This document shows, in pieces, positions 1 to 10,125 of a stretch of DNA of 64,000 bases; within the stretch, counting starts at the first letter, position 1; every line of letters begins with the position of its first letter. The notes beneath the pieces were generated by a model that saw nothing but the letters and a program-made list of their open reading frames with translations, ran no database searches and had not been told where the DNA came from. This DNA is from Cercophora sp. LCS_1 (Eukaryota; Ascomycota; Sordariomycetes; Sordariales; Lasiosphaeriaceae), in contig JAPZLL010000016.1 in NCBI GenBank assembly GCA_036250225.1, positions 434,001-498,000 on the forward strand. Direction: 5' to 3'. The translations under genes were made by a program, and so were the position numbers.

Positions 1-2
1 AG

Positions 3-1505
3 CAAGAAGCCGGCGTCCGTCCGGACAACAATAACGACAACAGCAATACCGCAGGCCACAGTCACAACCATCACCACCACCACCATCACAGCCACGGGCG
101 CGGGCACGGTCACAACCACGGCGACCTCGTCCGTCACACCAAGCCAAGCGAAAACCCCCTTTCCAACGACCCCAGTCTCGGCCCAAGCCGCCGCCACCGC
201 GAATCACCCTACCCGATGCACAGCGTTGACGACGCCCTGTCCCTCATCGCGCAGCACACCCCCTCCCCGCAAACCACCACCGCCAAAGCCAACAGCGGCC
301 TCGTCGGCTCCATCCTAGCCTCAGACGTAACGGCGAGGGAAAACGTCCCCGCCTTCCGCGCGAGCATCGTAGACGGCTACGCCGTCGTCGTCCCTCCGTC
401 AGGCAACCTCAAGGGCGTGTTCCCCGTGACCACCATCTCCCACGCCTCACCCGCTGATCCCAGCACCCCGACCCTCCAAGAGAGCCAGATCGCGCGTATC
501 ACCACGGGCGCGCCGCTTCCCCCGGGTGCTACCTCGGTGATCATGGTTGAGGATACAATTCTTGCGTCCAAGACGGATGACGGCAAGGAGGAAAAAGAAG
601 TCGAGATCCTCGCCGATAACGTCCGCGAGGGGGAAAATATCCGTGAGGTGGGCAGCGATATCAAAGCCGGAACACGGATCCTCCAAAAGGGCGACCAGGT
701 GTCCGCCGTGGGCGGGGAAATCGGACTTCTTGCTGCTGTAGGGGTGGGTGAGGTGGAGGTGTACCGACGACCGGTCGTGGGTGTTCTCTCTACGGGTGAT
801 GAAATTGTAGAACACGATCGGCCCGGCGACCTGAGACTGGGCGAGGTGCGGGATACGAACCGGCCGACGTTGATCTCAGCGGCCAGGGGCTGGGGATATG
901 AGGTTGTGGATTTGGGGATTGCGAGTGATAAGGCCGGATCTTTGGAGGAGGTGCTACGGCAGGCGTTGAGGCAGGTGGACTTGGTGATCACGACGGGAGG
1001 TGTGTCTATGGGAGAGCTGGATCTGTTGAAGCCAACGATTGAGAGGGCCCTGGGCGGGACGATTCACTTTGGGCGGGTGGCGATGAAGCCCGGTAAGCCG
1101 ACGACGTTTGCGACGGTGCCGGTCAAGGATAACGATGGGAAGCGAGTCGACAAGGTGATTTTCTCGTTGCCAGGGAATCCGGCGTCGGCTTTGGTAACCT
1201 TCCACTTGTTTGTGCTGCCATCGCTGCATCAGATGTCGGGAGTTGAACCGTCGGGACTGACGAAAGTTCCTGTGGTCTTGGGGCATGATTTCCCTCTGGA
1301 CAAGTCGAGGCCCGAGTATCATCGGGCGATTGTTACTGTGACTAAAGACGGGACTCTGTCTGCACTCAGCACGGGAGGACAGAGAAGCTCGACGGTTGGC
1401 AGTATGAAGGGGGCAAATGCCCTGCTGTGTATGCCGAGCGGGCTAGAACCAATGCGCAAGGGTTCCAAGGTGGATGCACTGTTGATGGGGAATGTACGGA
1501 CATGA
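3..1505 (+). CDS. cnxE: Gephyrin/CnxE-type molybdopterin molybdotransferase, C-terminal part (5' truncated)
   Basis: The reading frame is open from the left edge, so the N-terminal MogA-like adenylyltransferase half lies outside the window. Residues from 216 onward form a complete MoeA/gephyrin-E domain: the opening SVDDALSLI, the GYAVV segment, GEIGLLAAVGV, then the MoCF-binding core (GVLSTGDEIVE, TTGGVSMGELDLLKP) and SLPGNPASA, followed by the C-terminal beta-barrel. MoeA-type domains insert molybdate into (adenylated) molybdopterin to finish the molybdenum cofactor used by nitrate reductase and other Mo enzymes. The part at 3-215 encodes a His-rich linker, with a run of seven His and many HG/NH pairs, joining the two halves as in fungal CnxE proteins. 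No intron is seen in this part. The stop is TGA at 1503-1505. The start at 216 is an internal Met, not the true start. Family assignment is firm; the upstream half is inferred. Confidence 0.93.
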   Translation, partial: QEAGVRPDNNNDNSNTAGHSHNHHHHHHHSHGRGHGHNHGDLVRHTKPSENPLSNDPSLGPSRRHRESPYPMHSVDDALSLIAQHTPSPQTTTAKANSGLVGSILASDVTARENVPAFRASIVDGYAVVVPPSGNLKGVFPVTTISHASPADPSTPTLQESQIARITTGAPLPPGATSVIMVEDTILASKTDDGKEEKEVEILADNVREGENIREVGSDIKAGTRILQKGDQVSAVGGEIGLLAAVGVGEVEVYRRPVVGVLSTGDEIVEHDRPGDLRLGEVRDTNRPTLISAARGWGYEVVDLGIASDKAGSLEEVLRQALRQVDLVITTGGVSMGELDLLKPTIERALGGTIHFGRVAMKPGKPTTFATVPVKDNDGKRVDKVIFSLPGNPASALVTFHLFVLPSLHQMSGVEPSGLTKVPVVLGHDFPLDKSRPEYHRAIVTVTKDGTLSALSTGGQRSSTVGSMKGANALLCMPSGLEPMRKGSKVDALLMGNVRT

Positions 1506-1745
1506 AAGTCGAGTCAATGTGACGGATAGGATGATCTAGACCGAATCATGACCTCCTTTCCTTAGGCTCCTTTGTACAGATAAAGCGTCTACACGTTGAG
1601 AGATATGCTGACCATCCCAATGACCATCCCTAGCCCTTCTTCCATAAACGCCGATGACAATGAAGCTACGCAGACACGCTCCGCTTCGCAGAGCTATTCG
1701 AACACAGGTAACAGAGGACATATTTGTGTGTGCCGATTAGCGCCA

Positions 1746-2602
1746 TTATTTTTGGCCGAATTCGGAGGCCTTGCCGGAGACAAGCAGGCCAATAATCAAA
1801 CCGAAGAGTCCAAGAACAGAGCTGAAGATTTCAATAACGAGAATCTTGACGAAGCTGAGTCAGGGTAGTTAGCCAGCGTTTTTCAGGGCTGCAAATTGTC
1901 ATGACGTACAGAGTGGGATCAGCCGCATCCGCCAGAGCGGCACCGCTACCGTTGATGCCAACGGCAACACCGCAAACCAGATTACACATGCCGACGGTGA
2001 TGCCGGCCCAGAAGAGGGCATATCCCGTATAATACGATGCGTCCGAGTAGAGCTCCTCGCCGCGAACAGGTTGCAGCTTTGCAGAGAAAACGATGGCCAT
2101 AATGACTCCATAGATGGCGACCACTTCGCAGAAGATGATAGAGATCAAGTTCTTGGTTCGGATACGGGGTGCGCGGACACCACCGCCGAGAATCGAAGAG
2201 CCAGTGATGAAGATGCCCCTGTTGCAAAGGTGATGCGGTCAGTACACAGTACACAGCGTGCTTCACGACGAGTTTTGTTGGGGTCCATACCATGCTGCGC
2301 CCACCACCGAAAGTCCTATACAGAGTGCAATACCCAGATCCGCCCATGCGTACGGGGAGACGGATTCGAGGAAGGCGCCAACCTAGGAGATATTCGCGTA
2401 AGCAACGTGTTCGGCAATCGTGCGGATCGTTCAGGGAGATGGCTTGGGCATACATTGAAAGACTCGCCGCTACCGGTGAACAGCATGTCTGTGTCGAATC
2501 ATCATCAGCATTGTTGAGGACCTGAGGGGACGGAATGCCCTCACAAGCTCCCACCACGAGCAAGCTCGTCGACACCCCACCAACTCCGTACGTCAAGCTC
2601 AT
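1746..2602 (-). CDS. VMA16: V-type H+-ATPase 21-kDa proteolipid subunit c'' (VMA16)
   Basis: Five exons on the minus strand: 2602-2545, 2488-2454, 2382-2291, 2218-1910 and 1854-1746; all introns are 55-72 nt and join in frame to give about 200 residues. The protein is a ring-forming proteolipid of the vacuolar ATPase Vo sector. Signature stretches include SPYAWADLGI, GLSVVGAAWG, ITGSSILGGG, RTKNLISIIFCEVVAIYG (containing the essential lipid-embedded Glu), WAGITVGMCNL, GINGSGAALADAADP and the ending LLVSGKASEFGQK. Four to five hydrophobic helices are evident. The ATG at 2602 gives a short N-terminus, slightly shorter than yeast Vma16, leading directly into helix 1 (YMLFTGSGE). Exons 1 and 2 are only 58 and 35 nt, so naive gene finders may miss them. 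It is divergent from TOA2 and convergent with cnxE. Confidence 0.95.
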
Positions 2603-2976
2603 TTTGGAAAGCTGGCTTCGCTGTGATTCTGAGTATGGGGCGTGAATCGAAGTCGAGGTCGCGGGATCGTGACAGTCAGGAAAGCAATGGTCCCTTTCCC
2701 GGAGCTTCAATCATCAGTGCAAGCAATCGCCATCGAATCCAGCAACCGGAGATTGATCCAAGCGTCAGTTCGAGTGCACGCGGCCCCACAGCTTAGCCTT
2801 GGCAGCACCACGTGACTGGCCTTGGTTGCGCGGCTGCCTGCGGGGCGGAAGCTGACTCAGCACAGTTGGAACTCAGGTTCCTGCTTCGTTTCTGCCAGAC
2901 TATTTAAACCTTTCCCCATTTCCCTCCAAACAACTCCAAAATCGCTGCCACCGTCCGCAAAAGACCGACCGACACG
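2603..2976. promoter_or_regulatory. Bidirectional promoter between VMA16 and TOA2
   Basis: These 374 bp separate two divergent start codons, so both genes must share this control region. A CACGTGAC E-box lies at 2809-2816 and a TATA-like TATTTAAA at 2901-2908, 69 bp before the TOA2 start codon. No ORF of interest is present. The assignment as a promoter follows from gene orientation; the factor bound to the E-box is not known. Confidence 0.6.
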
Positions 2977-3559
2977 ATGGCAACCAACGCGACGAATTTC
3001 TACGATTTATATCGCCATGGAAGGTACATCGCGCCGGTCTATCTTGCAGACAGTTTGCTACATTTATGATGCGGCTTGCTAACCTCGGGGGTTGGTTGTC
3101 GCAGCCTTGGCGTGACGCTGACGGATGCTCTGGACGACCTTATCAGTGCCGAGCGCATCGATCCTCAGCTTGCTATCAAGGTCTTGAATCAATTTGACCG
3201 CATCGTGGCCGAGTCCCTCCAAGAGAAGGTCAAGGCCCGGTTGACGTTCAAGGTGAATACCTCGTGCCTTCCTCGCTCGTAGGAAAGCCTCGAGATGTTC
3301 GCGTCACACGCGCGAGGCATTCTTGGGTCTACCATACGTCACCGCTTATTTGAAGTGGGATACATACAGAACCGTGGTTGCTGACGCCGCCCTTTTCGGG
3401 TGTTGACAGGGCTCTCTCGATACGTACCGCTTCTGTGACGAAGTCTGGACGTTTTTGATCAAGAACGTCACGTTCAAGATGGACAACGGCAATCAAACTG
3501 TCGTCGCGGACAAGGTGAAGATCGTTAGCTGCAGCGCGAAGCGTACGGATGAGAAGTGA
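2977..3559 (+). CDS. TOA2: Transcription initiation factor IIA, small (gamma) subunit
   Basis: Three exons, 2977-3023, 3105-3252 and 3410-3559, give 114 residues. TFIIA-gamma pairs with the large subunit to stabilise TBP on the TATA box in RNA polymerase II initiation. The N-terminal four-helix part reads YDLYRHGSLGVTLTDALDDLI, then QLAIKVLNQFD and EKVKARLTFKG. The C-terminal beta-barrel part reads DTYRFCDEVWTFLIKNV, DKVKIVSC and ends KRTDEK. Length and conservation match the family over the whole protein. The start is the only ATG giving the conserved FYDLYR beginning. The second intron (157 nt) is longer than the first (81 nt). Its promoter is shared with VMA16. Confidence 0.96.
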
Positions 3560-4412
3560 TGCGATTACCCAAACCCTCGGCTGGCACCGGCCGGTTTCTC
3601 GGTCCGGCTCGAGGCCTCAGCACTTCGCTGCCACAGGACAACGGAACTGGTGGCAGACAAGTCCCGTCGTTGGTCAAAACCACTCATCAGATGGTGTTCT
3701 GATTAAGGTCTAGCATGAAGCGTGATGAATTTTGGAATTATGGCGTTGATATTCGTTGTCCACAGCACTGGATGGAAGAACTTCAACTTCAACGGACATA
3801 TCTTAGCATACGACGGCGTTTTCGGTTTCCCTAGGCTTGGGGATTGGGGGTTTCTTGTCAAAGATAGAGTTGTTGACACCCTTCAAACTGTGATAAACTT
3901 GCAGTCTACCGGACAATCAAGTTTGGGTTTGGTTGTCAGTCAATAAGAACCGACCCTGTGAATGCAGTTGTTGGAGCCCAAATGCGACGCCCCACATGAC
4001 CCCTGAAACCCACTTTCTGCTGTTCTTCCAGTCTTTCCACCCCTAACACATCAAACACCAACTTTGCTTAAGCAAGATCTCAGCTGCTAGACGATTGGAG
4101 ATACACTATCAATATACGGTTTGGTGTCCTCTTGTGCAACTTTGGGTGACGGTTTGAGCATAGGAAAACCCGGCAACAAAGGGCACACGTCATTCCCACA
4201 TTGCCCGTGCTCCACACAACCAACGGCCTGGCGTTTCGGCGGCGCCTGGTACCTGGCTAACCTTTCACGTCCTACCCAGTCCGGCCTCTTCAACGGCCCT
4301 CGTGTGCAAAGGTGCAAGCAGGAAACCGATCAACGGGTCGCTTTTTACAGCCCCATTGATAGACGTTGCTTGGCGCATCCTTGGACGGCACATCAATCAG
4401 GTACCTAGCACA
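3560..4412. other. Intergenic region between TOA2 and the TMEM42-like gene
   Basis: This stretch holds the TOA2 3' end and the promoter/leader of the next gene. An in-frame upstream ATG at 4302 would add 37 residues to the TMEM42-like protein; the added residues look non-conserved and polar, so I chose the ATG at 4413. Nothing else is recognisable. Confidence 0.5.
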
Positions 4413-5436
4413 ATGCCACGCCAACCCCGTTCCACAGCTTCCCCAGACCCAGCCAAGGCTCTTACTCCCGCCGCCTCCGCGACCTCCACCGCTGGAACCT
4501 CGGGCATAAAGAAGCGCATCATCCCCCGGGCGGAGAAGAATTCCCGGTCCGCGATGACAGCCACTGAAGACGAAAATCGACCCCTTCTTGACGGCGAATC
4601 GACAAACGAAGCCGACATGGCCCCGAGAGGTTGGGTTGCTCGGAACCAGTGGATTGTACTGGCCTTGGCCAGTGGCTGCTGCGCTGCTTTCAATGGGGTG
4701 TTTGCAAAGCTGTAAGTTGTGCCCTGGGCTCCAAACTCACATCAACGACTGTTTGTCGACCCAATCAAAGACTTGCATCAACAGAGGAAGCGGTGGCACT
4801 GATGCTTCGTGCCCTAGAACCACGACCGAGCTTACTACAAGCTTATCGCAAAGCCTCGCTCGTGTTCTTGGACTGTCTTCTTTTGAAGGTGGCATTGAGG
4901 TGGTTGTGAGAGCTGTAAGTCACATAGACTCAAAGTGAAGCTTATCGCAGAGCATGGAGATGGCTAACGTTTCACTCAATGCTGTAGATCTTTTTTGGGC
5001 TCAACCTTGTCTTCAATGGCGTGGTATGTAAAAGTCCCCCAGCTGCTTGCAAAGTGACTCTAATTTCTGTTTTCAGATGTGGGCTCTGTTCACAAAAGCT
5101 CTCACAAGAGGAAACTCCACGACGCAGGTTTCTATCATCAACACGTCGTCCAACTTTGTCATCACCGCGATCCTGGGCTTCGCCATCTTTTCCGAGGCAT
5201 TGCCACCGCTCTGGTGGCTTGGGGCAGCAATGCTCGTTGCCGGTAACGTGGTTATCGGGCGCAAAGACGAAGGGAGTAAAGATGGGGAGGACCAGGACGG
5301 ACCAGCCGGTTCCTGTGGCCAAGATGGGCAAGGGGCTTACCGACGGGTTCCGTCTGAAGAGGCAGATGCCAACACGAAACCGGACGAGGATGAGGATATC
5401 CTAGATCTCGAACTCGATGAGGTTCGAAGTGCTTGA
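4413..5436 (+). CDS. TMEM42/EamA-like multi-pass membrane transporter-family protein
   Basis: Four exons, 4413-4711, 4818-4914, 4988-5023 and 5077-5436, give 263 residues. The first 80 residues are Ser/Thr/Ala-rich and probably cytosolic. The core has four hydrophobic helices: WIVLALASGCCAAFNGVFAKL, IFFGLNLVFNGVMWALFTKAL, FVITAILGFAIFSEALP and WWLGAAMLVAGNVVIG. The segment TRGNSTTQVSIINTSSNF is typical of the drug/metabolite-transporter (EamA) fold as found in the TMEM42 group. The C-terminus is acidic (DEDEDILDLELDE). The exon 3 to 4 junction restores NGVMWALF exactly. The substrate is not known, and four helices suggest it works as a dimer. Membrane topology is inferred from hydrophobicity only. 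Confidence 0.85.
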
Positions 5437-6034
5437 TCTCTAGACTCTGAGAACACAACTCATGTTCTGTATGATGGCTGGGAAACAGCTGCTTTACCGA
5501 TGATACCCATAGATGCAAATAACTTGTCACAAGAAGAGACTCAGATCGCTTTGTCTTCCTTGGCGTTACAAACACTCCGTCAACACCAGTGTGTTATAAA
5601 CACCTGTCAGGTCCATCTCCAGTACATACGACCATACCCACTGGAGAACTCGGGATCCCGTCCGCTCTCCCATAGATAAGCCAGTGAGGGCCAAACTAGT
5701 AGTTGGGTCGGTGACGACCAGCGAATCCTTGGTGTTGTATGTTTTTTTTTGGCCGATTTTTTACTCCATCTTTTCGTGGTTCCTATCCCATCGAAACAAC
5801 CGAGAATCCAGCGCTAAGGTAGCTCCGTGGATAGTGGGGTGGGCTTGGCGGTTTGGCCTTTCTGACGTGCACTAGCGCTAAGCCCCGCCATCAGTGGCGA
5901 TCAGTCAACTGCGGGGCAGCTCTGAAAGTTTCCGCAGGCACAAAAGTTTCTGAGAGCTCTCACGCAAGCTTCGGAAGTAACCCACATAGGAGCGGCGTGC
6001 GTTACCCATCCTATGGGACAAGGTAGAAGCTACA
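5437..6034. other. Intergenic region upstream of TYW1
   Basis: Contains the 3' end of the TMEM42-like gene and the TYW1 promoter. A T-rich tract is present near 5740-5760. No coding or structural signal was found. Confidence 0.5.
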
Positions 6035-8456
6035 ATGTCTTTTGAGGGATGGAAGCCCAGCCCCTCCACGGGCTGGAGCTGGCTGGTTCCCGACTGTGAG
6101 CAAATCGGATCTCCCCGTTGTGCAAAATGTGGTGACAAGTGGCTGACGAGAACGCCGTCCAGATGCAGTGGAACTCTGGCACGAACACCGCATCACCATT
6201 ATCCTATCGTCGCTATTCGTCCTTGGGGTTTTGAGAATATACCTCCATTTGACAGAAGAGCGCACCCAGCCTGTCACGTTTTCCAAGGTCTACGCGGAAG
6301 ACAACCGGAAAGAACAAACGAAGACGAAAGCTGTCGTGGAGGAGAAAAGGGCCAGCGACGACGAAAGCAAGAAGGTTAAGACAGCTTCGAATGGCCCGCG
6401 CAGAATAAAGGGCGAGAAAAAGGGGCGTGGGGTGGTCAGCAAGAACGACTCGGAAACTCGCAGGATACAGGTTCTTGTTTTCTTTTCGTCGCTCACGGCC
6501 AGCACGGAGAAGATCACCAAGGACTTTGCACAAACCCTCCATCAATCTCTGAAACTCGGGGCGCAGGAGTCATCGAAGTGCGTGTTTCTGGAACCAAAGG
6601 TCCTGGATCTTGCCGAAGTGGACAACGACGAGTACTTTATAACTCTCCCGAAGGTCGAGAGCGAGGATGGCCCTGTCGAGCTATTCTACCTATTTTTGTT
6701 CCCCAGCTACAACATCGACAGCATCAATGACAGCTTTCTCGAACACCTACAAGAAACTCACCACGATTTCCGTATCGATACGTCACCTTTGTCACCCCTC
6801 CTTGGATACTCCGTTTTTGGTCTCGGCGACAGGGAGGGGTGGCCGACTGAGGAAGAGGGCTTTTGCTTCCAGGCCAAGGAACTCGATAAGTGGATGGCTA
6901 AACTCACGGGAAGGAAGCGCGCCTTTCCTCTTGGTATGGGTGATTGGAAACGAGACGGGAAGGCGAGACTCGGGGAATGGCAAGTCGGACTGGTTGAAGT
7001 CCTTCGACTGCTAGGGGAGACTGGCAGCCTTGGCGAAGGCGTCAAGGGTTCAGGAGACCCTATTGAAAGTGATGATGAAGACCTTGCCGAAGACGATGGG
7101 GAGGTTGTTTTCGATGAGGCGACGAACGGGAAGACGGCGAAGTCCAAGAAATCAAGCAGCCTAGAGGATGTGGAAGATCTTGGCCGCATCATGCAAGCTT
7201 CTCAGGTAGACGGTGCCGCTGAGCCGCCACGGGCACCAATTGCCATCGACTTTACAACCGAGCCTAAGGCGAAGGTCAGAAAAACACCCGTGACAACAAT
7301 CAAGGAGATGGTGCCGCAAAACTCCCCAACCTATACGGCCCTTACCAAGCAAGGATACGCGATTGTCGGGTCTCATTCCGGCGTGAAGATCTGCAGATGG
7401 ACCAAGTCTGCCCTCCGAGGCCGCGGCTCATGCTACAAGTTCTCCTTCTACGGCATCAACTCTCACCAGTGTATGGAAACCACACCTTCGCTCTCCTGCT
7501 CGAACAAGTGTGTCTTCTGCTGGCGCCACGGCACAAACCCAGTCGGCACAAACTGGCGTTGGGTTGTTGACCCTCCTGACTTGATCTTCAATGGTGTTAA
7601 GGAAAACCACTACAAGAAGATCAAGATGATGCGCGGAGTCCCAGGTGTTCGTTCCGAGCGTTTTGCGGAGGCTATGCGAATTCGACACTGCGCGTTGTCG
7701 CTTGTTGGCGAACCCATCTTCTACCCGCACATCAACGAGTTCCTTGCCATGCTCCATGGCGAGCGAATCTCTTCTTTCCTAGTTTGCAACGCTCAACACC
7801 CAGACCAGCTTGCCGCCTTGAAGCATGTCACACAACTCTATGTCAGTATCGATGCGTCTAACCGAGAATCTCTCCGGCGGATCGATAGACCGCTCCATCG
7901 AGATTTCTGGGAGCGGTTCCAGAGGTGCCTTGACATTCTTCGCGAGCGACGCTTCAAGCAGAGGACAGTGTTTCGTCTGACCCTTGTCAAGGGTTTCAAT
8001 GTCGAAGACGAGGTGGCAGGATACGCTGACCTTGTCGAAAAGGGGCTGCCGTGTTTTGTTGAGATCAAGGGAGTCACGTATTGTGGAACATCGACTTCTA
8101 GTAGCGCCGGGCTGACAATGGCCAATGTGCCATTCTATGAAGAGGTTTGCGAATTTGTGACGGCACTTGATGCGGAACTGAAGAGGAGGGGCCTTGGCTA
8201 TGGGATCGCGGCAGAGCATGCGCACAGCTGCTGCATCCTCCTTGCCAGTGAGAGGTTTAGAGTGGATGGGAAGTGGCATACAGTGATTGACTACGAAAAG
8301 TTCTTCAACTTGCTCGAAGAGAAGGGCCCAGATGGCGATTTCAGCCCTGAGGACTACATGGGACCTGCGACCCCGGAGTGGGCGACGTGGGGAAATGGTG
8401 GATTCGACCCAAGAGATCAGAGAGTGGACAGGAAAGGGAGGCCGATCGAGGTTTGA
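6035..8456 (+). CDS. TYW1: tRNA wybutosine-synthesizing protein 1 (flavodoxin + radical SAM)
   Basis: Two exons, 6035-6095 and 6163-8456, give 784 residues. TYW1 condenses N1-methylguanosine-37 of tRNA-Phe with pyruvate to form the tricyclic 4-demethylwyosine. After a membrane helix near residues 27-50 (IILSSLFVLGVLRIYLHL), a basic low-complexity linker leads to a flavodoxin-like domain (VLVFFSSLTASTEK; GYSVFGLGDREGWP). The radical-SAM domain carries the 4Fe-4S motif CSNKCVFCWRHG (CX3CX2C), then LVGEPIFYPHI, YVSIDA and RLTLVKGFN. It ends in the conserved AEHAHSCC and WATWGNGGF. The long frame begins without an in-frame ATG; the first exon with a GTGAGC donor, CTGAC branch and CAG acceptor supplies one and reads cleanly into the helix. 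ER anchoring is inferred from yeast TYW1. Confidence 0.95.
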
Positions 8457-8917
8457 CAGGGAATTATATAGATTTGGGAATGGAAAAGGCTCACATATGC
8501 ATTCATCGATGTTTCATGCTCTATTCCTTGTCATGGAATGCTATGTCATTAAGCCTGAAGCAGGGCCAGCTGAGGCCAACCCAATGCCCTCTTCAAAAAC
8601 GCTGATGTACAAGTCTTTTACATTGCCCAAGAACCGAGCCCCAGTCTACCCATCCGTGAGTCAGTCAGCATGATAATGGTACAAGAAAGCCAATCGCTGG
8701 AAGAGTCATCCTTCCGTCAAGCTTTCTTCAGCGAGAGTGGAGGAAGTGGCAACTGCAGCCGAAAGACCGCATCTGTTGTTTCGTCCCGGCAATACCAGTC
8801 TTGTTTCAACTGCCATTTTGGTCATTTGTCGAGGATCCAGCGCCATTGTTATACCAAGATCCCACAAGATTCGGGGCCATTGACAAAACAAGTTTCGCAG
8901 CGGTGGATTGTCTGTCT
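8457..8917. other. Convergent 3' region between TYW1 and TOM20
   Basis: A 461-bp tail-to-tail interval that should hold both 3' UTRs. No further gene or structured element is visible. Confidence 0.5.
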
Positions 8918-9632
8918 TTAGTCAAGGCCAACACCAGCGACACCCATTTCGCGCATCAACTCAGCAACGTCGGGGGCGCCGGTATAATTGGTTCCAATCC
9001 GTAGCGTGCCATCATAGGCGATCATCTCAGCAAGGACATCGAGGATAGGCTGTATGCGGGTCAGCAATCAACAGTCCTACAAAATTAGGTTCTTTCTCGT
9101 CGTACCTTGGACACCGTCTTGTCGTAAATATTGATCAGATCGCTAGGGGTCGGGTACACCTTGAGGGCTCTATAGAAGGCCAGAGCGGCCTCAACAGTCT
9201 TGTCGGCTGCACAACATCAAGTCAATGGGCTGTTATTACACCATTTCACGCTGGGCAAAACTCACGGTCTGCGCCAAGAATCTCGCCGTTTTGCACCTGC
9301 TCGAGGAAGTAGGCCTCCTTCTCGTCAGGAGAAAGGGGGAAGCCCTCCTCCTTCGCCTCATCAACAGCCCTCTTGATGTATTGTCTCTGGGCCTGCTGTG
9401 CAGCCTCAGCAGCCTCCTTGCTAGCCCGCGCCTGCTTCTTCTCGCTTCGTCGAAGCTGCCTGCGGAACTCGGGGTTGTGTCGTCGGCGGTAGTCGAAATA
9501 CACTGCATATGCTAGAGAAAAGAGTTAATTTCTTGGCCATTCTCTGGATCGAAGACCAATTCGTCACACACCCAATACACCAGTGGCCACAGCCGCGACT
9601 GCCGCAGTCGCAATCGTTGATGGTTGTGTCAT
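8918..9632 (-). CDS. TOM20: Mitochondrial import receptor subunit TOM20
   Basis: Four exons on the minus strand, 9632-9572, 9511-9266, 9206-9106 and 9049-8918, give 179 residues. Tom20 recognises presequences at the mitochondrial surface as part of the TOM complex. An N-terminal membrane anchor (TIATAAVAAVATGVLGAYAVYF) is followed by the basic YRRRHNPEFRRQLRR segment, a charged helix (KEAAEAAQQAQRQY), then the single TPR-like receptor domain (YFLEQVQNGEILGADP, ALAFYRALKVYPTP). The C-terminus is GVAGVGLD. The exon joins restore ILGADPDKTVEAALAFY exactly. It is divergent from EXO84, sharing a 493-bp promoter. Confidence 0.95.
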
Positions 9633-10125
9633 CTTGTCAGGTGGGGGTATGAATTGGCTGAAAATCCTCGACGTCCGGATAGAAGGCAAAGCACAGATTG
9701 CTGCCAGGAGAAAGGCTTGAGCGTGGGAACGGGCGAAGTTCTTTGATGGGTATGCTGCTAAGTCCACGGCACAGTGACCTGGAGGTTCTTTGGGCCCTGT
9801 CGTCAATTTTTGCTGGCCCGCTGCCGGCCGGTGAGCTGCATCCCAATGACGCTAACTCCGCACGGGCCAGGAGGCTCTATGGGCCACCCCGGTCCATCTG
9901 AGCTGGACCGTGCATGCATGGCATCCAGCCAACCGTCGCCGCCATCGTTGTCGCAGATGCATGTTCGGGTTCTGTGGTGGGTGTATCGTCAGCTGGGTTG
10001 ACTCGAGCACAACAGCGTGCAATCATTGTGTTTGAAATCACAAAACTTATAATCCTTCCCCGTCTTGGCTCTTGTCGCCCATTGTCTCGAATTACGGTGG
10101 TTCCTGTCATAAGCAGGAGGACACG
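9633..10125. promoter_or_regulatory. Bidirectional promoter between TOM20 and EXO84
   Basis: This 493-bp interval lies between two divergent start codons. I see no TATA box close to either start and no ORF worth calling. Its role is inferred from orientation alone. Confidence 0.45.

Noticed and set aside
1982..2710. 242-codon - strand ORF
   Set aside because: Shadow frame over VMA16; the spliced five-exon model gives a complete V-ATPase proteolipid in another frame.
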